Positions 12,096 to 21,129 of a DNA stretch of 64,000 nt are shown piece by piece. Made by a program: the position numbers and the translations under genes. Positions within the stretch are counted from its first letter, which is position 1; every line of letters begins with the position of its first letter. The notes beneath the pieces are model-generated. The model was not told the DNA's origin and made no database searches. It saw only the letters and a list, made by a program, of their open reading frames with translations. This DNA is from Myxococcus dinghuensis (GTDB lineage: Bacteria; Myxococcota; Myxococcia; Myxococcales; Myxococcaceae), in contig NZ_JAKCFB010000006.1 in assembly GCF_024198235.1 (NCBI RefSeq), positions 301,418 through 365,417 on the forward strand, in the 5' to 3' direction.

Positions 12096-14303
12096 GTGCT
12101 TGCAACTTCGCCAACCGCATCGGGCGTTCCTCACTACCGGAGAAGGGGGCTCCTGAACATGGAAGGGGGAAACCCGCTCTCCGCGCGCTCGAGGGTTGAG
12201 TTCGACAGCCGCGACGCGTTCCTCAATGTGATTCCGCTGCCGCCGGCCGAGGCCGCGCTGGACGACTCGGGCTACTCGCTGCACGGCAAGGGCGCGGATG
12301 CGATCACCTGCTCGCTGCTGACGGCGGATGGCTTCATCGGTGAAGTCACGCGCCTGAGCCCCACGGTGGTGTGGGTGATGCCGCGCGGTCCGGTGAACAC
12401 GCTGGAGGCGCCGACGCTGCCCGTCTTCCTGCAGGGCTGCGGCGTCACCATCGGGCCGCTGGTGGGCGCGCTCATCCGCGCGGACGCGGAGACGGTGAAC
12501 GCGCCGGTGGGACTCCAACTGGTGGGCGTGACGGTGGAGCAGGGCCGGCAGATCCTCGACATGCTGGCGGACGCGCTCAAGCGCGGCGTCGCGGAGCCGG
12601 CGGCCTCGGCGCTGCCGGTGCAGGACACCATCGAGGACGCCGAGCGCATCCGCGCCATCCTCGCGGCCATCTGCACCGCGCGGAACAAGGGCGTGCTGCG
12701 CCGCATGGGCCGCTCGGTGCGCATGGAGCTCGAGCGCCTCAACAGCGCGACGGGGCAGCTGGAGTGGCGCGTCGACGAGACGGTGACCGGGTGGGGCGAG
12801 GCGCCCTACGAGGTCGACATCATCGGCTACAACAGCGCGTACCGCATGCGCCTGGAGGCCACGGGGGGCGCCGAGGACCAGCTCCTCACCCCCCTGCCCG
12901 CGCAGTTGCAGCGCATCCGCCACCGCTGGCACCGCCGCGTCCCCGCCCCCGAGGGCACCAGCGTCCGCCTGCACCACCCGCTGTGGCGGGAGCTGGGCGA
13001 GCTGAAGCGGGACCTGGTGGACCTGTCCTTCTCAGGCCTGTGCATCCGTTGCAAGCCGGAGGACCTGATGTTCCCCGGCCTGCTGCCGCCCCACATCGAG
13101 CTGGACACGGGCATGGGGCAGACGCTGACGCTGCGTGGGGAGCTGCGCTACGTCACCAGCGTGCGTCCGGACGGCTTCGTGCTGTGCGGCCTGAGCGTGC
13201 AGCCCTACTCGTCCGACGAGGCGCGGTGGGTCAGCTTCGTGTCGCAGACGACGACGCCGACGACGCGGACGGCCGAGGGCCTGACCGAGGGGCTCTGGGA
13301 CGTGTTCACGCTCTCCGGCTTCTTCAGCCTGGCGGGCAAGTCGCACGAGGAGTTCGAGGCCCTGCGCCTGCAGTTCCGCACCATGGCGCAGCGGGCCTCC
13401 GAGGTCCCGCAGCTCTTCTGCCAGGCGGTGTGGCCCTCCGGTCGCGGCCCCGAGGCGACCATCTCCATCATGCGGACCCAGGAGCACTCCTGGCTCCTGC
13501 ACCAGCTGGCCAAGCGCCCGGGCAAGCCACAGATGGCGGTGATGGAGCCGGGCCGCATCCTGCGCGACATCTACGTGCGGACCTTCGAGCACGCGCAGAG
13601 CGACGCGGACTGCAAGTGGGTGGTGGCCTACGTCGAGGGGCTCAACCCGTGGATCGCCAAGTCGCACGTGCGCTACGCCGAGCGGCAGATGGCGGCGGAC
13701 CCCGAGCAGTCCTTCACCAAGCGCGTGCGCATGCTGGATGTCTACTCGCACGAGCTGACGGGCCGCGCCCACGAGGGCATCGAGATCGCTCCGGCCACGC
13801 CGGAGGAGATCGCCCAGCTCATCGAGACCATCGGTCGCACGCGCCCCAACTGCTACATGGAGGCGCTCGACTTCACGCGTGAGCGCTTCGACATGCGTCG
13901 CATCCAGGCCCGCTGGGAGGGGTTCGGCCTGGAGCGCGAGCGAGGAACCGTGGTCGCGCGGATCAACGGCGTCGCCGTGGCCGCGGCGGTGATGGAGCTG
14001 GGTCAGCAGGGTACGAACCTGTACTCGATGCTGGACATGACCCGGCTCTTCCCGCTGACCGAGGAAGGACCGTCCACCTTCGTGGCGTTGGTGGACGCCG
14101 CGCGCCGCTGGTACTCGGCGCGCAAACGCCGCTCGTTCCACTTCATCTGTGAGGACGAGGGCGGTAGCTACATCGAGGAGGCCGGCATCCACGGCGGACC
14201 TGATCCCTATCTGTGGATCATCTCCGCCAAGCTGATCCCCGACTACCTCGAGCACATCAGCGAGCTCACCATCGGGCGCCGCGGCCCACACAATTCGCGG
14301 TAA
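12096..14303 (+). CDS. Large multidomain PilZ (c-di-GMP receptor) protein with acyltransferase-like C-terminus
   Basis: About 735 residues from a GTG at 12096, chosen because GGGAGGA lies six bases upstream and the promoter overlaps the earlier ATGs at 12033/12036. A PilZ domain is evident: R-x3-R in RHRWHRR (Arg277-Arg281) and D-L-S-F-S-G (309-314), the two c-di-GMP-binding motifs. Before it (about 195-260) lies a YcgR-N-like beta segment, and earlier still a PilZ-like barrel without motifs (about 40-170). The last ~330 residues are a separate domain; ALDFTRERFDMRRIQARWEGFGLERERGTVVARINGVAVAAAV resembles the core of GNAT/FemAB-type acyltransferases (inference). No membrane segment. The next gene starts 26 bases on, so they form an operon. 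Confidence 0.75.
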   Translation: MLATSPTASGVPHYRRRGLLNMEGGNPLSARSRVEFDSRDAFLNVIPLPPAEAALDDSGYSLHGKGADAITCSLLTADGFIGEVTRLSPTVVWVMPRGPVNTLEAPTLPVFLQGCGVTIGPLVGALIRADAETVNAPVGLQLVGVTVEQGRQILDMLADALKRGVAEPAASALPVQDTIEDAERIRAILAAICTARNKGVLRRMGRSVRMELERLNSATGQLEWRVDETVTGWGEAPYEVDIIGYNSAYRMRLEATGGAEDQLLTPLPAQLQRIRHRWHRRVPAPEGTSVRLHHPLWRELGELKRDLVDLSFSGLCIRCKPEDLMFPGLLPPHIELDTGMGQTLTLRGELRYVTSVRPDGFVLCGLSVQPYSSDEARWVSFVSQTTTPTTRTAEGLTEGLWDVFTLSGFFSLAGKSHEEFEALRLQFRTMAQRASEVPQLFCQAVWPSGRGPEATISIMRTQEHSWLLHQLAKRPGKPQMAVMEPGRILRDIYVRTFEHAQSDADCKWVVAYVEGLNPWIAKSHVRYAERQMAADPEQSFTKRVRMLDVYSHELTGRAHEGIEIAPATPEEIAQLIETIGRTRPNCYMEALDFTRERFDMRRIQARWEGFGLERERGTVVARINGVAVAAAVMELGQQGTNLYSMLDMTRLFPLTEEGPSTFVALVDAARRWYSARKRRSFHFICEDEGGSYIEEAGIHGGPDPYLWIISAKLIPDYLEHISELTIGRRGPHNSR

Positions 14304-14328
14304 CACCAACACCACAGGGGTTCAAAAC

Positions 14329-15081
14329 ATGAGCAAGCAACTCGTGGAGCAGAAGTACGTTCCGCACGTCGCCGCCGCACGCGAGCGTCTCAAGACGTCC
14401 CCCGCCCTCCAGAAGCTGCTGGATCCCAAGGCAGACCCGGCGTTCGTCGAGGCCTTCCTCATCCAGTACAACTCGCGCGGCGTCTTCATGACGGAGCCCG
14501 TGGACGGGTGGATCCGCCGCGCCGGCGAGGCCACGGTCCGGGCGGGCATGAAGGAAGTGGGCGAGAAGCTCATCACCCACGCGAAGCACGAGGAAGGCCA
14601 TCACCTGATGATGGTCGAGGACGCGAAGGGCCTCGTGGAGAGCTGGAACTCCAAGAACACCGAGAAGCTGGATGCGTCCGCGCTGCTGAAGCAGACGCCC
14701 ACCCAGTCCATGGTCGACTATCGCCGGATCCACGAGGACACCATCGCCGGTCCCGTCCCCGCCGCGCAGGTCGCCATCGAGTACGAGATCGAGAACCTGT
14801 CCGTCGTCTTCGTCCCCGGCCTGCTGGAGCAGGCGCAGCGCGTCTGTGGCGAGGGCGTGCTGAGGAAGATGTCCTTCCTCAAGGAGCACGCGGAGCTGGA
14901 CGTGGGCCACACCGCCCTCAACGAGGTCATGCTCAACAAGCTGCTGGAGCAGGTCTCCGACGACAAGGCGGAGATCATCGCCAAGACGGGCGCCGAGGCG
15001 CTCGACATCTACCTGCGCTTCCTCGGCGATTGCATCGAGCAGGCCCAGGGCATGCTGAAGGCGAAGGTCGCCGCGGCCTGA
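14329..15081 (+). CDS. Haem-oxygenase-like diiron (HDO/TenA-like) protein
   Basis: 250-residue, all-helical, cytoplasmic protein. HAKHEEGHH (84-92), EYEIEN (151-156) and EHAELDVGH (186-194) provide the Glu and His-x3-Asp-x2-His ligands expected of haem-oxygenase-like diiron oxidases (UndA, BesC, SznF types). Such enzymes activate O2 for C-C cleavage, N-oxidation or desaturation; the substrate cannot be read from sequence. It is the second gene of an operon with the PilZ protein, which suggests c-di-GMP-linked metabolism or modification. Family call is strong; reaction unknown. Confidence 0.75.
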   Translation: MSKQLVEQKYVPHVAAARERLKTSPALQKLLDPKADPAFVEAFLIQYNSRGVFMTEPVDGWIRRAGEATVRAGMKEVGEKLITHAKHEEGHHLMMVEDAKGLVESWNSKNTEKLDASALLKQTPTQSMVDYRRIHEDTIAGPVPAAQVAIEYEIENLSVVFVPGLLEQAQRVCGEGVLRKMSFLKEHAELDVGHTALNEVMLNKLLEQVSDDKAEIIAKTGAEALDIYLRFLGDCIEQAQGMLKAKVAAA

Positions 15082-15108
15082 GTCACACCGCCGTCGGTTG
15101 ACGCCTCC

Positions 15109-15144
15109 GGGGCGCCCAGGGCCACCTTCCGGCCCGGGCGCCCC
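15109..15144. terminator. Bidirectional hairpin between convergent genes
   Basis: GGGGCGCCCAGGGCC (15109-15123) pairs with GGCCCGGGCGCCCC (15131-15144), one bulged A, seven-base loop. It lies between the diiron gene and the convergent flavin hydroxylase and is followed by TCGTCGTTT on the plus strand. Confidence 0.65.
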
Positions 15145-15162
15145 TCGTCGTTTCCAGCCGCC

Positions 15163-16785
15163 CTACCCCGCCCTGCGCACGTCGCGCTCGCCCGTGCCCT
15201 GGCGCGGCCGCAGGTGCCCCTTGAGCGAGCGCTGCAGCGCGGCGAAGCGCGTCGCCGACACGGCCCCGTAGACATGCCGGTCCGGACGTAGCACCACGAC
15301 GTCCACCGCGTGGCGCAGGAACCAGTCCCCCAGTCTTCCGCCCACGTCCACCACCGCGTTGGACGACGCGAAGCCCGCATGCGGTGCGGGCAAGACGCTC
15401 CAAGCGCCCATCCCCAGCGACTCCGCCAACGTGCGCGCCTCCGTCCGGAGCTCACGCGACGCCCCTGGCCGGGTCAGCAGCACGAAGCCCGGCCCGAGCA
15501 CGTCGTCGAGCCGCGCGAGCGTCCCGTCCGACACCTCGACGCGGGGCTGGGGGAACAAGGTGCCCTCCACCCCATCCTTGGCCCGCACACCCCCGAGGAG
15601 GAAGCCGCGCCGGAGCGGGACGACGGGCCGCGCGCGGAACTCCCGGATGAAGGGACCGGTGAACGGCAGCCGGTAGAGCACCTGGATGAGCAGGTTGCGC
15701 AGGCGAGACACGAGCGCTCCGCCCGACATCATCACCCGCCCCATCGCGTCCGAGCTGCGGATGAGCGCCTCGACGTGGTCGCGCCGCTCCACCTCGTATG
15801 TCTCCAGGAGCGACTCCGCCGCGGCCCCCGCCAGGACGCTGGCCAGCTTCCACGCGAGGTTGAGCGCGTCGCGCAGGCCCGCGCACAACCCCTGTCCCAG
15901 GAACGGCGGCATGAGGTGCGCCGCGTCCCCCAGCAAGAAGACGCGCCCCACCCGCCAGTGGCTCACGATGCGGCTGTGGTACGAGTACACGTTGGCCGAG
16001 CGGACCTCGACGGTCGACAGGTCTATGTACGGCGCGATCAACGCGCGCACCGACTCCGGCTGGCGGACCGCGTCCAGGTCCACGCCCGCGGGGACCATGA
16101 TGTCGAAGCGCATCTCGTCCTTCGCCGTGCGCGTGACGAAGCCCCGCCGCGCTGGCCCGCATAGGTAACAGGAGAAGTCAGGCTCCGGAGAGGAGGTCCC
16201 CACGGTGATGGCGAGCGCGTGCTCCAACCCCGTGGAGCCCTCCAGCTTCAGGCCCAGCATGCGCCGGATGGCGCTGTGCGCGCCGTCCGCGCCCAGCAGG
16301 TACTTCGCCCTCACCAGCGTCGTGCGCGACGTGATGACGTCTCGCACGTGGGCCGTGAGGCCTCCGTCACCCTGGACGAAGGACTCCACCAGGTGACCGC
16401 GCCACAACTCGACGTGCGCGAAGCGCGCCATCCCCCGGCGCAGGGCCTCCTCCATCCGAGGCTGCTGGAAGAGCGCGCCCACGGGATGACCGTTGGGCTC
16501 GTCGAGCTTCGTGAAGTCCACCTCCGCCAGCACGCGGAGGTCGTCATCGAGATACTGCAGCCGCTTGCAGGGATGGAAACCGACGCCCAGCTCGCCCTCC
16601 AGTCCCGCGGCCTGGAAGATGCGCTGGGCCTCGTCATCCACGCTGATGGCGCGCGACTGTCCGTGCGCGGAGAGCTCGCGCTCCACCACCAACGTCGAGA
16701 TGCCTCGCTGCCCGAGCAGGTTCGCCGCCATGGCGCCCACCGGCCCACAGCCCACGATGATGACGTCAACGGTCTTTTGCAACAC
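15163..16785 (-). CDS. FAD-dependent aromatic hydroxylase (MhpA/PheA-type)
   Basis: Class A flavin monooxygenase, about 540 residues. DVIIVGCGPVGAMAANLLGQRG binds the ADP of FAD, LLGADGAHSAIRRMLG is the DG motif, and VFLLGDAAHLMPPFLGQGL is the GD motif. The ~150-residue C-terminal thioredoxin-like region matches phenol hydroxylase or 3-(3-hydroxyphenyl)propionate hydroxylase relatives. I prefer the GTG at 16785 (GGAGG five bases upstream) over the ATG at 16821. It stands alone, so it may serve secondary metabolism or aromatic degradation. Palindromes upstream suggest ligand-responsive control. Confidence 0.85.
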   Translation of the reverse strand: MLQKTVDVIIVGCGPVGAMAANLLGQRGISTLVVERELSAHGQSRAISVDDEAQRIFQAAGLEGELGVGFHPCKRLQYLDDDLRVLAEVDFTKLDEPNGHPVGALFQQPRMEEALRRGMARFAHVELWRGHLVESFVQGDGGLTAHVRDVITSRTTLVRAKYLLGADGAHSAIRRMLGLKLEGSTGLEHALAITVGTSSPEPDFSCYLCGPARRGFVTRTAKDEMRFDIMVPAGVDLDAVRQPESVRALIAPYIDLSTVEVRSANVYSYHSRIVSHWRVGRVFLLGDAAHLMPPFLGQGLCAGLRDALNLAWKLASVLAGAAAESLLETYEVERRDHVEALIRSSDAMGRVMMSGGALVSRLRNLLIQVLYRLPFTGPFIREFRARPVVPLRRGFLLGGVRAKDGVEGTLFPQPRVEVSDGTLARLDDVLGPGFVLLTRPGASRELRTEARTLAESLGMGAWSVLPAPHAGFASSNAVVDVGGRLGDWFLRHAVDVVVLRPDRHVYGAVSATRFAALQRSLKGHLRPRQGTGERDVRRAG

Positions 16786-16853
16786 GGCCACCTCCAGACA
16801 TGACAAGGAATGAGTTGCCATTGGTCCCGGCCGACCGCCCAGGCCATGTCTCT

Positions 16854-16868
16854 ATCCGTGTCACGGAT
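16854..16868. promoter_or_regulatory. 15-bp palindrome upstream of the flavin hydroxylase
   Basis: ATCCGTGTCACGGAT, a perfect 7+1+7 inverted repeat 69 bases upstream of the hydroxylase start codon. Its size is that of TetR- or MarR-family operators. No regulator gene is adjacent, so the regulator would act in trans. Confidence 0.5.
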
Positions 16869-16928
16869 TTTCCGAATCACGTCCCCCCACCCAGAGAACG
16901 CCGCGCGTCGAATTCCTTGCATGTTTGC

Positions 16929-16952
16929 GATTCACGCCCGGCGTAGTGAATC
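16929..16952. promoter_or_regulatory. Second inverted repeat GATTCAC-N10-GTGAATC
   Basis: Perfect 7-bp arms with a ten-base spacer, 60 bases from the first palindrome. It may be a distinct operator or a stem in the leader of the plus-strand gene at 17217. Confidence 0.35.
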
Positions 16953-17216
16953 CGTTGCAAATCCGGCGCGTATTCTCAGACACCCGCGAGGCGACCCACA
17001 CCCGGTGGGTTCCCGTCATGTTCCAAGGTGGGTGGAGGGTTTTCTGTGCACTTCAAGATTGCGTCCACATGGAATCAAACGGCCGTGCGACGCGTACGTT
17101 CCCTGTCTGGAAGACGGCAGTGACACCGGGAAGCGACGCAGGGCGTCGTGCATTCCGCCCGGGACAGGTGTTTCGTCCATGTCCCCCTCACGTGTGGTTC
17201 GCGAAGGAGCAGTCCC

Positions 17217-17432
17217 ATGGAATGGCTCGAATTCTCCCGCTGGTCCCCCGAAGTGGAGCGACAGCTCGCGCAACAGGCGGCCCGGATCGGGGCCGTGGCG
17301 GAACGGAGGGCCAGCCTGACGCGCAGAGTCCGCGCCGGCGCGACCACCGTCTCGTCCGTGTATCGGCTGACCGCGATGCTGCGCGAGTACCCGCGCACCA
17401 ATCCGTGGGGCCACCCCGCCACCGAGAGCTGA
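17217..17432 (+). CDS. 71-residue hypothetical protein
   Basis: Starts at ATG 17217 with AAGGAG eight bases upstream. The sequence MEWLEFSRWSPEVERQLAQQAARIGAVAERRASLTRRVRAG is amphipathic and probably helical, followed by a Pro/Gly-rich tail. No signal peptide or membrane segment, and no family recognised. It is followed by a hairpin, consistent with a short independent transcript. Confidence 0.55.
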   Translation: MEWLEFSRWSPEVERQLAQQAARIGAVAERRASLTRRVRAGATTVSSVYRLTAMLREYPRTNPWGHPATES

Positions 17433-17445
17433 ACACCGCCTCGAC

Positions 17446-17492
17446 GCGAACGGCTCGGCTCCCGCCAAGCAAGTGAGGAGCCGCCCGTTCGC
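17446..17492. terminator. Hairpin between the 71-residue gene and menE
   Basis: GCGAACGG...CGGCTCC (17446-17462) pairs with GGAGCCG.CCGTTCGC (17477-17492): 15 paired bases with a small internal loop and a 14-base loop. It could terminate the plus-strand gene or, read the other way, the men operon. Confidence 0.5.
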
Positions 17493-17596
17493 CCGCCCGC
17501 CTGGCACCCTGGCCAGCGCTCATCGGGCACGAGCGGGAATTGATTCACATATCAATCCACCGCGAACCCTCGCGGACCTCCTGGCGCCACTGTCCT

Positions 17597-19039
17597 TCAG
17601 TGACTCGCGTCCTGGCGGAGCACCTGGCGTTCGAGCTTGCCCATCGCGTTGCGCGGGAGTGCCTCCCGCCAGATGAAGCGCACCGGCTGTTTGAAACCGG
17701 CGAGGTCCCGCCGGCACCAGTCCGCGAGTGCGTCCACGTCCGGGCGCTCCTGACCGACACGCGGCACGAGGAAGGCCACGGGCACCTCGCCCCAGCGCGC
17801 GTCCGCGATGCCCACCACCGCGGCCTCCTGCACCGCCGGGTGGTTGATGAGCACGGCCTCGACCTCCGCGGGATAGACGTTCTCTCCACCGCGCAGGATG
17901 AGGTCGGTGCGGCGAGACAGCACGGTGAGGCGGCCTCGCGCATCGACCACGCCCAGGTCCTTCGTGTGCAGCCAGCCGTCGCGCAGCGCCTCGCGCGTGG
18001 CTTCGGGGCGACGCCAGTAGCCCGACATCACCGTGGGACCGCGCACCTGGATGTCCCCCTCCTCTCCGGGGCCACACGGCGCGCCCGACGGGCCGACGAC
18101 GCGGACCTCGACCCCTGGCAACGCGGGGCCCGCCGTCCTGCCATCCGCATCGCCGGGGCGCTCCGTGGCGGCCTGGGAACACGACTCGGTGAGCCCATAC
18201 GTCTGGAGCGCGACGAGCCCCACGGCCCGCGCCCGCTCCAACAGAGGCACCGGGACGGGGCCTCCACCGATCAACGCGACCTCGAAGGTGGAGGGCATCC
18301 GCCGCCCTCCCCGCGCATCCAGCACGCGCTCGAGCGTCGTCGCCACGAGGCTCGCGTGAGACACGGCCTCCTCGTCGAAGGCCCGATTGGCGGAGTCGAC
18401 GTCGAAGCGCTCGTGCAGGACGAGGCAGCCGCCCTCGTACGCGGTGCGCGTCAACATCGACAACCCGCCGACGTGGAACAGCGGCAGCGTACCGAGCCAG
18501 CGCGGCGCGGGGTGGGTCCCCAGGTTCGCGGCGGAGGCCCGGCAGGAGGCGCGGAAGTTCCCCTCCGTCAGCACCGCGCCCTTCGGGCGCCCCGTCGTCC
18601 CACTCGTGAAGAGCACCACGCGCGGCGAGGACACCTCGAGCGCACCACAGGTGGCCGAGGTCGCGGACGACGCGAAGGCTTCGAGGGGTTCGGCGCGCGG
18701 GAACTTCTCGCGGAGCGACGCGAGCGCCAGCACCAGGGCCGGTTCGACGTCGTCGACGAGCGGGGCGAGCTCCGAGGCGGTGAGGCGCGCGTTGAGGGGC
18801 GCGAGCACCGCACCCAGGCGCCCCAGGGCCCAGAAGAGGAACACCGAGTCCGCGTGGTTCGTCGCCAGGAGCGCCACGCGCTGTCCCGAGGCGATGCCCC
18901 GGGCCTCCAGCGCCGCCACCCAGTGCCCCACCGCTTCATCCAGCTCGCGGTACGACCACGAGCGCCCCGCGAAGGTCAGCGCCTGCGCATCGGGGTGATG
19001 CGCGGCCCCTTCGCGGATGGGACACGACAGCGACGTCAC
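17597..19039 (-). CDS. menE: o-Succinylbenzoate-CoA ligase
   Basis: Adenylate-forming enzyme activating o-succinylbenzoate for naphthoate synthesis. The P-loop VLFTSGTTGRPKGAVLTEGNF, the core TYGLTESCSQ and the hinge-region GWLHTKDLGVVDARGRLTVLSRRTDLILRGGENVYPAEVE are typical, with the catalytic lysine near the end (MGKLERQ). 480 residues. The start overlaps the menC stop by four bases. Last gene of menF-D-H-A-C-E. Confidence 0.9.
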   Translation of the reverse strand: MTSLSCPIREGAAHHPDAQALTFAGRSWSYRELDEAVGHWVAALEARGIASGQRVALLATNHADSVFLFWALGRLGAVLAPLNARLTASELAPLVDDVEPALVLALASLREKFPRAEPLEAFASSATSATCGALEVSSPRVVLFTSGTTGRPKGAVLTEGNFRASCRASAANLGTHPAPRWLGTLPLFHVGGLSMLTRTAYEGGCLVLHERFDVDSANRAFDEEAVSHASLVATTLERVLDARGGRRMPSTFEVALIGGGPVPVPLLERARAVGLVALQTYGLTESCSQAATERPGDADGRTAGPALPGVEVRVVGPSGAPCGPGEEGDIQVRGPTVMSGYWRRPEATREALRDGWLHTKDLGVVDARGRLTVLSRRTDLILRGGENVYPAEVEAVLINHPAVQEAAVVGIADARWGEVPVAFLVPRVGQERPDVDALADWCRRDLAGFKQPVRFIWREALPRNAMGKLERQVLRQDASH

Positions 19040-20196
19040 ACGACCACTCCTGGTTCCAGGCCCAGCCCGGAGGTCTCCGGGAGGCGGATGCGCCCGTGAA
19101 CGGGCTTGTACTCATGCGCCTCGGGCTCCCGTGCGAAGAGGCGCCCCACCGCGAGCCCCGACGCGAGCGAACCCGAGGGCAAGGCCGCCGCGAGGTGCGC
19201 CGCCCCCGCCCGGGCCACGACGCCGTCGAGCGAGCTCGTCACGTACGCCTGCATGCCGAGCCGCGCCGCGCGCATCGCCACCACCAGCCCCGGGAGCAAG
19301 CCGCCCAGCACCATCGGCTTGAGCACCACCGCCCCCACCGCCGGGCCGCCGCCCAGCAGCGGGTCGACGGCGAGCAGCGCCCGCAGCGCGTCCGGCGAGC
19401 CGAGCGACTCGTCCGCCGCGATGATGCAAGGGGCGCGACGCTGCACCCGCCACAGGGCCGCGAGGTCGTCCGGCGCCGTCGGCTGCTCCACCAGCTCCAG
19501 GCCATACCAGCCCAGCTTGTCGAGCGCGCGCTTCGCGTCGGACTCGGACCAGCCGCCATTGGCGTCCAACCGCAGCTTCACGTCCGGCCCCACCGCCTCG
19601 CGCACCGCCTTCACGCGCTGCTCGTCGTCCTCGAGCGAACGGATGGCGACCTTCAGCTTCAGCGTGCCGAAGCCCTCGGCCACGGCCGCGCGCGCCTCCT
19701 GCGCGAGCGCCTGGGGTGACTCCGCGCCGAGCAGCGCGTTGACCACCACCTCCGGACGCGCCTCCTCCGCCAGCAGCCAGCACAAGGGCACGCCCTGGCG
19801 CCGGGCGAGCAGGTCGAGCAACGCGAGCTCCAGCGCGTGCTCCGCGGCCGGGACCGGGCCCGACGGCGCGGGGTGGCGCGAGCGGATGCGGACGCCCTCG
19901 CCCCGGGCCAGGGTGGGCGCGAACGGCGACAGGGTGTCCTCCACCGCGCGCACGCTGTCTCCCAGCGTCTCGCCCTTCAGCGAGCCCAGCCACGCCGCGA
20001 GCACCTCGCCGCAGAGCGCATGAGACTCCGTGCCGAACTCGGGCAGCGGCATCGCCTCGCCGAGCCCGATGCGGCCCTCCTCGTCCTCCAACCGCACGAG
20101 GAAACCCTCGCGCGCGGAGTAGGTACCGCGGGATGTCTTCAGGGGCTGGAGCAGCTCCAGCCGCAGCGGGGTCAGCGTCGCCTGGACGATGCGCAT
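19036..20196 (-). CDS. menC: o-Succinylbenzoate synthase
   Basis: Enolase-superfamily dehydratase converting SHCHC to o-succinylbenzoate. The catalytic KxK is in GTLKLKVAI; the metal ligands are in LRLDANGGW, LELVEQPT and IAADESLG; the second lysine is in VLKPMVLGG. 386 residues. Nine bases separate it from menA, and its stop overlaps menE. Confidence 0.92.
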   Translation of the reverse strand: MRIVQATLTPLRLELLQPLKTSRGTYSAREGFLVRLEDEEGRIGLGEAMPLPEFGTESHALCGEVLAAWLGSLKGETLGDSVRAVEDTLSPFAPTLARGEGVRIRSRHPAPSGPVPAAEHALELALLDLLARRQGVPLCWLLAEEARPEVVVNALLGAESPQALAQEARAAVAEGFGTLKLKVAIRSLEDDEQRVKAVREAVGPDVKLRLDANGGWSESDAKRALDKLGWYGLELVEQPTAPDDLAALWRVQRRAPCIIAADESLGSPDALRALLAVDPLLGGGPAVGAVVLKPMVLGGLLPGLVVAMRAARLGMQAYVTSSLDGVVARAGAAHLAAALPSGSLASGLAVGRLFAREPEAHEYKPVHGRIRLPETSGLGLEPGVVV

Positions 20197-20205
20197 GGGC
20201 TCACA

Positions 20206-21129
20206 TCATCTCAGGTACAGCCCCAGGCCGAACAGCACGCCGTAGAAAAGCTGGAACCGCGCCGTCCCCCCCAGCGCCGGGTTCAGGGCCGCGCCCTGCG
20301 CGCCCAGCACGAGCTTCAGCGGCGGCACCGCGAACGGCAGGCTCAGGAACGACAGGAAGACCCAGGGGCTCGCCATCTGGGTGAGGTACATCGCGACCGG
20401 CGTCAGGAACGACACCCCCAGCAGGGCCACGTACTCGGCCTTGCCCGCCGTCGTGCCGAAGCGCACCGCCAGGGTCCGCTTGCCCGCCTTCACGTCGGTG
20501 GTCACGTCGCGCAGGTTGTTGACGACGATGATCATCGTCCCGCTGGCGCCCACCGGCACGGCCGCCCACCACGCCGCCGGGTGCACCATGCCCGCCTGCA
20601 CGTAGAAGGTGCCCGTCACGGCGACCAGCCCGAAGAAGATGAACACGAACAGGTCGCCCAGGCCGTTGTAGCCCAGCGGATAGGGGCCGCCGGTGTACGC
20701 GTAGCCACACAACAGCGACAACAGGCCGATGACGACGATGGGCCAGCCGCCCACCACCACGAGGTAGGCCCCCACCGCCGTGGCCAGCGCGAAGCACACC
20801 GCCGCGCCCGCCATCACCGTGGAGGGCGCGATGAGTCCGCTCTGTGTCACGCGCACGGGGCCGAGCCGCTCGTGCGTGTCCGCGCCCTTCTTGAAGTCGT
20901 AGTAGTCGTTGATGAAGTTGGTGCCGATCTGGATGAGCACCGCGCCCAGCAGCGCCGCCAGGGCGGGCAACAGGCGCCCCACGCCCAGGCCGAACGCGAG
21001 CGTCGTCCCCACCAGCACCGGCACCAGCGCCGCCGTCAACGTCTTCGGGCGCACCGCCATCAGCCACGTCTTCACCGTGGGCCGGGGCTTCGCTTCGGCG
21101 GTCGGGACTCCTGGGACGGACGTGCTCAC
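20206..21129 (-). CDS. menA: 1,4-Dihydroxy-2-naphthoate polyprenyltransferase
   Basis: UbiA-family membrane enzyme that attaches the polyprenyl tail to DHNA. NDYYDFKKGAD and NNLRDVTTDVKAGKRTLAVRFG are the two Asp-rich prenyl-diphosphate sites, and seven to nine hydrophobic segments are visible. The GTG at 21129 overlaps the menH stop (GTGA) and gives 307 residues. A far longer in-frame ORF to 22269 is antisense-style readthrough over menH and is not real. Confidence 0.92.
   Translation of the reverse strand: MSTSVPGVPTAEAKPRPTVKTWLMAVRPKTLTAALVPVLVGTTLAFGLGVGRLLPALAALLGAVLIQIGTNFINDYYDFKKGADTHERLGPVRVTQSGLIAPSTVMAGAAVCFALATAVGAYLVVVGGWPIVVIGLLSLLCGYAYTGGPYPLGYNGLGDLFVFIFFGLVAVTGTFYVQAGMVHPAAWWAAVPVGASGTMIIVVNNLRDVTTDVKAGKRTLAVRFGTTAGKAEYVALLGVSFLTPVAMYLTQMASPWVFLSFLSLPFAVPPLKLVLGAQGAALNPALGGTARFQLFYGVLFGLGLYLR

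Larger units (their letters stand above)
16786..17216. other. 431-base intergenic region rich in inverted repeats
   Basis: Lies between the divergent hydroxylase and the 71-residue hypothetical. It contains three perfect inverted repeats: ATCCGTG/CACGGAT at 16854-16868, GATTCAC/GTGAATC at 16929-16952, and ACCCAC/GTGGGT at 16994-17010. It is less GC-rich than the flanks. No coding frame looks real. Confidence 0.55.
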
